49,325 nucleotides of DNA from Seison nebaliae (taxonomy: Eukaryota; Rotifera; Pararotatoria; Seisonacea; Seisonidae), in NCBI GenBank assembly GCA_023231475.1, contig JALJEE010000725.1, positions 1-49,325 on the forward strand, written 5' to 3'. The translations under genes and the position numbers were made by a program. The first letter of the stretch is position 1, and each line of letters opens with the position of its first letter. Below, one piece after another: positions 43,211 to 49,325 of the stretch. Below the pieces are notes generated by a model that saw only the letters and a list, made by a program, of their open reading frames with translations, did no database searches and had not been told where the DNA came from.

Positions 43211-43876
43211 ATGCATCTAAATTGTGATGGAAAAGATATGAATAAAAATTTTACAAATTACAAATTATATCAAATATTTACGGAAGGTGGGAAACTTATG
43301 AGTGAATTATCACAACAAATTATGTATCTTTTCCAATATGATTCCGATATACAGGAAGATACTCAAGTGACGAACAAAACGAGATTTTCCGGAATCGAAG
43401 GTGGTCCATGGAAACGATCAGAAATTACCAGATTGATGGAAGCCATTCGACGATATGGCACTTCAAATTTGCAAGATATTGCTAATTATGTTCAAACGAG
43501 AAATATTAAACAAGTTCATGGTCATATTAAACGTCTCGATTTGTTTGATGTACCTGAATTACCGAAGAAAAAATATTATATCAGTGTGTCGGAAAGGAAA
43601 GCTTTAGGCCTTAAATCTTTTCCTTCGAAACCTCCACTACAACATCCCCAATATCGAGAACAAATCTCTGGTGGAATGGAGAGGGGAATGAATGAGAATA
43701 ATAATGAATATTATGAACAAAATCGAATGATGAGGGATATATATGGAAATCATTCGAAAGAAATGGAGTATATTCAACATCCAATTTCTTCTCCAAATAT
43801 TAGTCGAAAAAGAAGACAAATCGATTCTCTTCCTCCTCAACCAATTTATTCACCAAATAATAATTTCGATTATTGA
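43211..43876 (+). CDS. SANT/Myb-like domain protein
   Basis: A single-exon gene of 221 residues. A SANT/Myb repeat occupies about residues 70-120 (WKRSEITRLMEAIRRYGTSN, then LQDIANYVQTRNIKQVHGHI, KRL): a Trp in helix 1, the Y-G turn, and a third helix suited to DNA or histone contact. The C-terminus is Pro/Asn/Ser-rich with a basic KRRQ patch that may be a nuclear signal. Probably a nuclear chromatin or transcription factor. The N-terminal 60 residues have no recognised domain. It shares an operon-like spacing with HINT3. Confidence 0.75.
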   Translation: MHLNCDGKDMNKNFTNYKLYQIFTEGGKLMSELSQQIMYLFQYDSDIQEDTQVTNKTRFSGIEGGPWKRSEITRLMEAIRRYGTSNLQDIANYVQTRNIKQVHGHIKRLDLFDVPELPKKKYYISVSERKALGLKSFPSKPPLQHPQYREQISGGMERGMNENNNEYYEQNRMMRDIYGNHSKEMEYIQHPISSPNISRKRRQIDSLPPQPIYSPNNNFDY

Positions 43877-44240
43877 GTAATTTCTTTTTCTGAATATGTA
43901 TCATTTAATGTCCCTCAAAAATTATTCAAAACTTTTACTTTTATTGCAATTTTTATTTCAAATCACTAATTGTATATTTCTACTCTTTCATTACCGATAT
44001 TCTATCCAAATAATTATCATATAATTAATTATTAATATTATTTTAGTTTCTATGTTTGATTATTTTCTAACTGGAAAGCAAAAAATAAATAATTATTCTA
44101 AAAACAATTTTATGAAAACTTTTTTTTTTAAATTATGATGGATAGACTACATATATAAGATCTACAAAAAGAAAGTAAAAAAGAGGAAAAAAATATTGAT
44201 AAAATATTTTTCGATATTCTTCCCAAATTGTTAAACGAAC
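43877..44240. other. intergenic, nothing recognised
   Basis: About 360 bp of AT-rich DNA after the SANT gene, with long A/T runs and no coding content. Confidence 0.4.
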
Positions 44241-44264
44241 GAATAATTGACAAATTATTACAAA

Positions 44265-44502
44265 AGGTCATGCAAAGTATAGCCCGTTATTACGACATGA
44301 GTTGCTACTCTCATATAAGATCCTGAAAAAAAAATATAAATATACAAATATTATATCGTTTGGAACTTTTATGCGCACTGTTCATTTGATAACCAATAAC
44401 AGGAAGATGTTTTCTTAGACATATAAGATTGTAAAGAATAGCCGTATTTCTTGAACAAGTTTCATAGATGGTCATTGCAAAATTCTCTTTCTCTTTTTTT
44501 AC
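44265..44502 (-). CDS. possible small gene fragment
   Basis: A minus-strand frame reads MFISVKKEKENFAMTIYETC, then SRNTAILYNLICLRKHLPVI, with a good acceptor (TTTTTTTTTCAG at 44324) leading to a short exon. It lies just downstream of another minus-strand gene, whose stop (44590) is followed within 35 nt by TTTCACAG, so it might be a downstream operon member. There is no recognised domain. Confidence 0.25.
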
Positions 44503-44589
44503 ACTTATGAACATATTTGTCACATCCGCTATCGAATAAGAACTATAAAGATACTCTGTGAAATTATTTCGTACATTTCAAAAAGTTAA

Positions 44590-45275
44590 CTATTGTAATT
44601 GTAGCAGATTTGATTCCAATGCATTCTTTACATTCATATCAACCGGATAAAAAACTCTAGCTCGATTCAAGTTACTGTTGGAGAACCAAGATAGAGTATT
44701 AGGAGGATTATTATTATTTTCAAATCTCAATTCTATCACTACTTTTCCATCGTCATAAATTTCATAAAGAATCTGTAAATAAATTAGTATTAATCATTTT
44801 AAAAAATTCAAAAGGAAACCTCTTGGTATAAAGTAGATGTAAATGAACTATGAAAATAGTGATCCATCGAAGTTGATACGATAGTTAAATCATTTGGTGG
44901 TGGATTAATTGTATATTTTGATTCATCATATATCTCACTTCCAACTCGACGGCCATTGCCACCCACCAGTATCCCTATAACTTTCTCGGTTTTTATTCTC
45001 GGCAAAATACTTGTGCATGATATCATATCAATATATGCAATAGTTTCTATTATCAAATGACAAGCAACTTGAAAGCCTTCGTCCTTCTTTGATTTCTTTT
45101 CTACGATTGCCAATATTTTCAATTTGGTTCTATCAATTCTCTCAATATATAACATGCCATCCTTGAACATGGTATTCTTAATCTTTATATCATCTGTTAT
45201 TTGTCTAATCGACGACTTCACTTTTAGTCCACTCAAACAGTTAAGTAGTAATAAGCATGCGAAACAAAGAAACAT
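44590..45275 (-). CDS. secreted protein of unknown family
   Basis: Two exons, 45275 to about 44821 and about 44774 to 44590, joined by a GTTTCC..TTTACAG intron. Signal peptide (MFLCFACLLLLNCLSGLKVK), then a beta-rich body: GMLYIERIDRTKLKILAIVE, VIGILVGGNGRRVGSEIYDE, ILYEIYDDGKVVIELRFENN, NTLSWFSNSNLNRARVFYPV. About 210 residues with few Cys. The alternating hydrophobic pattern suggests a beta-sandwich, perhaps a carbohydrate-binding or lectin-like fold, but I recognise no family signature. Confidence 0.65.
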
Positions 45276-45733
45276 CGTTCGCGAAAGTTTTAAAATTTTT
45301 TATAAGAAAGTTTGTGGAGTAACTAAATAAAATATTTTATTTAACTTCGGACTAATCGATTAATTTAATGCATAAATTGTAATCAGCCTCATGAAGTTTA
45401 GCACTCAAATTAATAAAAACACTAATTATAAAGGTAGTTTTCGGTCATTCTTTCCTATCCGGACATAATTTACAGGTAGACGAATTTAGAAGGAAACATA
45501 TTTTTAACGGGAAACATTTCAACATCTAATATATAACTAAAATGCCATCTTGGGAATTTTTGATAATTACTCATTTCAGTAAATATTATTCTCGAAAGGA
45601 AATGATGTTAAAGAAAATTTAAATATGAAAAGTTAAAAAAAACAGAAATTTGATTTGAAAGAGAACATAGAATAGAATTCCAGTTTTTATTCGTCATCCT
45701 CCAGAATGGCAATCAAATAAAAGAAATCGTGTG
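45276..45733. other. intergenic, nothing recognised
   Basis: About 460 bp of AT-rich DNA between two minus-strand genes, presumably holding the promoter of the secreted-protein gene and the 3' end of PEN-2. Confidence 0.4.
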
Positions 45734-46033
45734 TCATAATCGTCCTCTTGGTGGGATTAATGTGAGTTTATCTCCGAATTCACCCCAATCGACACGCTTT
45801 TTTTGGAAAACTATTATCCAAGTAGTTAAAGCAATCATTGAAATTATGAATCCGATAGCACTGGAGATAACATAACGACGAATTTGAGGATCACGTCTTG
45901 ATTTTCCAAAAGCATATGAACCGAACCAAAAACAATTAATGAGCCACACTAATGGTAGAGCGGCACATCCTATGTAAAAATATTTTTGACACAATTTCCT
46001 TCGATCGTTTTCACTAATTTTATCTAATTTCAT
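45734..46033 (-). CDS. PSENEN: PEN-2, presenilin enhancer / gamma-secretase subunit
   Basis: 99 residues from the ATG at 46033, which aligns with the known family start (MKLDKISENDRRKLCQKYFY). The frame is open further upstream to an ATG at 46159, but the added residues are not family-like. Signatures: LPLVWLINCFWFGSYAF (first hydrophobic part, the WLxNxFWF motif), RRYVISSAIGFIISMIALTT (second helix) and WIIVFQKKRVDWGEFGDKL, ending IPPRGRL. PEN-2 is needed for presenilin endoproteolysis and activity in gamma-secretase. Presenilin itself is 20 kb away in this window. Confidence 0.93.
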   Translation of the reverse strand: MKLDKISENDRRKLCQKYFYIGCAALPLVWLINCFWFGSYAFGKSRRDPQIRRYVISSAIGFIISMIALTTWIIVFQKKRVDWGEFGDKLTLIPPRGRL

Positions 46034-46240
46034 TGTCCCATATATTTTCCGACGAAATCGGACTAATTTAATCAACAAATCTATCATTTTTAATCTTAAG
46101 TTAATACATACATCGTTTATTACAACACGAGAAAAGCCAAATAAATTTCTAAGAAACAAGCTTCATCTTGTCGTTATTCATAAAATTCAATTTTGTATAA
46201 ATATGGAAACTAATTAAAATATGACTAATTATTAAACTAA

Positions 46241-46640
46241 TTCCTGTTCCAACTCTATTCCGCATTCCTCTCTTCCAGCTGAGTCCTTCGCTGAGTATTT
46301 TGGTGCATATAGGTACCGCACTTCATTCGATTACTACGATTGTTCCAATCTTAACTCTCAATTCGATGATTTTTTTCCTCAAGAAATTTTTGAATCTATC
46401 CTGAGGCTCTCCTTGTTCGTTCAACCATTTCTATTAAGGGGAAAATAAATTGTCCTTAAATCTCCTTTTCCTCGAAGCTTCCAAGGCATTTGATTCTGTC
46501 AATGTTTCCTTCGCTCTGACTATCTTCAGCGTCAATGCGTACAGTGTTCGATCATTAAGTTCTTCGTTCATCTTTCTCATAATTCCTCTGGGTGTGTAGT
46601 TCATGGATGAGGGTGGTTATAAAACGATACAAGATGAGAT
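46241..46640 (+). mobile_element. decayed non-LTR retrotransposon, endonuclease-RT linker and RT fragment
   Basis: The frame LNLLFLEASKAFDSVNVSFA (46456-46515) is the LINE reverse-transcriptase block with the D-A-S-K-A-F-D motif (here EASKAFD). Upstream, AESFAEYFGAYRYRTSF and NSQFDDFFPQEIFESIL resemble the linker before the RT. Stops and frame changes interrupt it, so the copy is dead. Confidence 0.55.
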
Positions 46641-47267
46641 TCGGGATGGAAGTTTAATACAGCTGTATTCAAAAGTAATCAGACAAAATTCGATATTGTT
46701 TAAATGCTCATAACTTTCTTCTAATAGCATTATATGCTTTCAACCAACTCGCACCGATGAATTGATTTGAGATGTATCTTCTACATCTTATAGCGAGAAC
46801 AAATTGATTATTTTGGTCAAATAAGCTTCAAATCAAACTCTTTGGTCAAATACATCAAAATCATAAATATTTTTAAATACCTTCAACTTTTTTCTTATTT
46901 AAAATTCGATAAAAATGAATTGATATTATGAAAGAACACATTTTTTTAAACCTAAAAAAGTATTTTAAAAGGAATTTACATATTAGGAAAATGATTTAAG
47001 GTAAGACTGATAAAAACAAGCTTAGTACGAAGTGTTTCATCTTGCCCAATATGACGGTAATGATGATAACTAAGATGACCATAAATAAATAAAGAATATA
47101 TAATTATTTCACCTACTAACTCCAACGATGAGAGGAGGTACTAATTCAAAGAGGTATGTCCGACTTTTAGTAGGAAGTGGGAAGCTACGAAATGACAAAC
47201 TACGAGGGCAGAAAGTATGAAGTGGGGAAGTATATCATTAGATAATTAAAAATTTCAAAATTTTTAC
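46641..47267. other. AT-rich spacer between LINE fragments
   Basis: About 630 bp with no recognised coding content and no further RT blocks. It contains the 3' flank of the tRNA-Trp gene, including its TTTT terminator. Confidence 0.4.
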
Positions 47268-47338
47268 GACCCCGACGTGATTCGAACACGCAACCTTTCG
47301 ATCTGGAGTCGAACGCGCTACCATTGCGCCACGGAGTC
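47268..47338 (-). tRNA. trnW: tRNA-Trp (CCA)
   Basis: A 71-nt cloverleaf without intron. Acceptor stem GACTCCG/CGGGGTC with one T.G pair, D arm GCGC-AATGGTA-GCGC, anticodon arm TTCGA-CTCCAGA-TCGAA giving anticodon CCA, T arm GCGTG-TTCGAAT-CACGT. The A box (TGGCGCAATGG) and B box (GTTCGAATC) are intact, and a TTTT run follows about 7 nt downstream on the same strand. The base after the acceptor stem (position 73) is G, not the A usual for eukaryotic cytosolic tRNA-Trp. Confidence 0.95.
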
Positions 47339-47387
47339 ATAATAGAAATTAGAAATTCAAATATTAAAAGATGACACTGTACAATAA

Positions 47388-48152
47388 GTGTGTTCAAAAT
47401 TCAGAACCATAGTTTATTTTTGTGCACATTATAGATGTGTAATGTGTAACGATTCGAAATCTAAAATTCTCACGAATATTCTACATTTTTCCGCTCGTAG
47501 TGAGTTAAAAAAATTGGTGTTAAAAGAGATTGAATTTCTGGGATGTGTGATAGATAACAGGAAAAAGTCGTCGACATTAAAAGATAAGATCCGTTGTAAA
47601 TTTCTTCGAATGTTTTATTCATTTCATCACAAGTGCAAATACTTTTCGATTTGTTTGAAACTTCGTCTCTTTGTGACTTTTTGTTGTGACTTTTATGGTC
47701 TCGCCATCTCCTTATCAAGCACGCGCAAATCGTTACTTTGTCTTGATCGAGCATATAACCGAGCGGTACGTATGTTACTCGGATGCGGAAAGCCTTTCAA
47801 TAGAGCCTTTATGTTCTGCATCAGTAGGCTGAAACCCTTACTACTTCTCTTAGCGGAAAGATACTTGAGAATACTTGATTCTATCCGTATCTCAGAAATC
47901 TGCATTCCGTCTTTCGATCAATGTGAAGATTTTTTCTCGCCGTTAAAATTTTTTTGTGAATATTACACTCTGGAAACCCCTATTTCCATTACCAACTTCC
48001 GTACTATGATGTCGAATTTTAAAATCATATCTTATTTGCCGGATCTCTTACGCTCAAAAATAGATCAAGCTAAATCATTCATTTCCGATGATTCACCTAG
48101 TGAATTATCCGTTTTCTTATTTTATTTACCCCGCGGGGATTTGTTGTTATAA
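47388..48152 (+). mobile_element. non-LTR retrotransposon, 3' part of RT and C-terminal domain
   Basis: An open frame of 254 codons without clear start. IEFLGCVIDNR followed by KIRCKFLRMFYSFHHKCKY, KLRLFVTFCCDFYGL and LDRAYNRAVRMLLGCGKPFN is the typical stretch after the YADD block of LINE reverse transcriptases (thumb and 'AYNxAxRxLxG' motif). The catalytic YADD block is missing, so this is a 5'-truncated, dead copy despite the long open frame. Confidence 0.62.
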
Positions 48153-49030
48153 TAAAAAAAAAATTCAATGAAAAGTGAAGGAAAAAGAAAAATGGTAAAA
48201 AATGAGTGATCAAGGTACAGGTACATCCGATCAAGTCTGTCCACTCGTACAGAATAATAATCCTGACTCTGACTCTCTATCGGACTCTTAACGTCGCATT
48301 CTACCACATCCATTGGGTGGTTTGAGCATTTTTTTCGATATTGAGTTGCGATATATTTATTTCGGTATTAGGATTGTCGACATTTTTCGCATTTCCGAAT
48401 GGTGTTTTTGATATGCTTCTTCAGATTGGGATGATAATGTATTCACCTACGGCGTTTTTTTAATACCTGGCATTGTTAACAATAAATGGCATAATGTGGT
48501 TCGGCAGGACGATTCGTAGATTTGATTTATGTTTTGTTAATGGAAAGTTTTCGTTTTTTCGGTACACAATCTCGTTGATGATTTCAAATTTATTTGAACT
48601 TTTAACTGATTCTATGAAACTGCAATTCGATTGTTCTCCGATTAATCGGTTTCTAGTGTAATCGATTGATAAAGATCGATTAAGACATCTTCTCCGATAA
48701 TCGCATCATGTTGAATATTATCAAGAACCGTAAAACTAATCGTGATTGTGAAATCACTGTTCAACTGGAAGTTCACAAAAATCTTCTCTTTAGCCGTCAT
48801 TCTTGTTCCTGATATCCCCCAAAGATTTCATTACACTCCATTAATTGGATTGGATTAATTTTGCGTCGGCATTTTGAAGACATTAGCGATTTCTCCACAC
48901 TTGAATCAAGCAGCACTCTGATGTTAACGTCCTGGATTAATGCGTAAATGAAGGATAGTCCATTTTCAGACTTTACGTTTGAAATTGGTAAGATGTCTGA
49001 TTCTTCTAACTAGGAGAAGTCAAGGTGTGA
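48153..49030 (+). mobile_element. possible decayed LINE endonuclease region
   Basis: Frame fragments VDIFRISEWCF and WDDNVFTYGVFLIPG are reminiscent of the LINE apurinic endonuclease (...ISETWL... and the following Y/F-rich strand), and RHFEDISDFSTLESSSTL near 48870 of the linker that follows it. Many stops. Given the neighbouring LINE pieces on the same strand this is plausible but weak. Confidence 0.35.
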
Positions 49031-49325
49031 CCTTGAAATTTTAAAAAAGTAAAATATGTAAAAGTATCAGCATTATTTTATCATTCAATTGATACCCTCA
49101 AATTCGGCGGCCGGCACCAAGAAAACCGGTTTTTTTAATTAAACGTTAAGCTAAAAATTTAAAATGACATTGAGACGCAAACAAACTCTAAAAAATCAAA
49201 CTTCTCTTTTACTAGATTTTGAGTCATCTATAGATGAAGAAGATAATCCTATATAAAAAGATAAAAGACTGAAGAAGATGACATATAGATAGATAAAGAT
49301 AGAATATAGATAGAAATTTATATTC
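49031..49325. other. window edge, nothing recognised
   Basis: About 295 bp, AT-rich apart from CGGCGGCCGGCACC near 49106. I see no gene. Confidence 0.4.

Noticed and set aside
42745-43876. HINT3 and SANT segments as one spliced gene
   Set aside because: HINT3 is complete to its usual C-terminus and has its own stop and AATAAA; the following CAG is better read as a trans-splice acceptor.
37319-45275. Similarity between GNGHLRVGS (37.4 kb) and GGNGRRVGS (44.9 kb) as evidence of paralogy
   Set aside because: Only a short stretch matches; the flanking sequences and gene structures do not align convincingly.
47388-48152. 254-codon open frame as a host gene
   Set aside because: Motifs are those of the LINE RT thumb region, no start context, and other LINE remnants lie on both sides.

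Overview
This 49 kb window is AT-rich animal nuclear DNA from a compact genome. It has about 20 well supported protein genes, introns mostly of 40-80 bp, genes on both strands, and animal-only families: nidogen, an EGF receptor with two ligand domains, presenilin and PEN-2. Two plus-strand gene pairs are separated by only 46-57 nt, each gap holding an AATAAA signal and a TTTTCAG-like acceptor before the downstream ATG. That looks like operons resolved by spliced-leader trans-splicing and points to a nematode or another trans-splicing invertebrate. I cannot fix the species. All exon structures below were deduced by eye from reading frame and GT/AG sites.

Left part (0-12.6 kb): a Pro/Ser-rich hypothetical gene; a BAG1-type Hsp70 cochaperone divergent from the selenocysteine elongation factor eEFSec; a small basic, probably mitochondrial protein; a secreted repeat precursor with eight NTNIVVND-like octapeptides next to dibasic sites; and a 13-exon nidogen with a long acidic N-terminal extension.

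Middle (13-24.6 kb): two minus-strand genes for single-pass membrane proteins with almost no ectodomain; a Golgi galactose-3-O-sulfotransferase-like enzyme; a tandem pair of paralogous secreted Cys-rich proteins of no recognised family; the ER-Golgi SM protein Sly1/SCFD1, with a 25-bp minisatellite in one intron; and a small secreted protein overlapping the Sly1 stop codon tail to tail.

Right-centre (24.7-36 kb): presenilin, then 3.4 kb of non-coding DNA, then a divergent LET-23/EGFR-type receptor tyrosine kinase with an Asn-rich tail carrying YNIP repeats. Presenilin and, 20 kb away, PEN-2 (46 kb) are two of the four gamma-secretase subunits.

Right part (36-49 kb): ADF/cofilin, coiled-coil and small unknown genes, prefoldin 1, then a plus-strand cluster of a coiled-coil protein, an Rpp38/L7Ae-like protein, HINT3 and a SANT/Myb protein. 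A 52-bp near-perfect inverted repeat sits inside this cluster. After it come a secreted unknown protein, PEN-2, a tRNA-Trp gene and decayed LINE pieces.

The most unusual signals are the dibasic-flanked octapeptide precursor, a 5' splice-site preference for GTT instead of GTA/GTG, the operon hairpin, the unclassified secreted and membrane families, and a G discriminator base on the tRNA-Trp gene.
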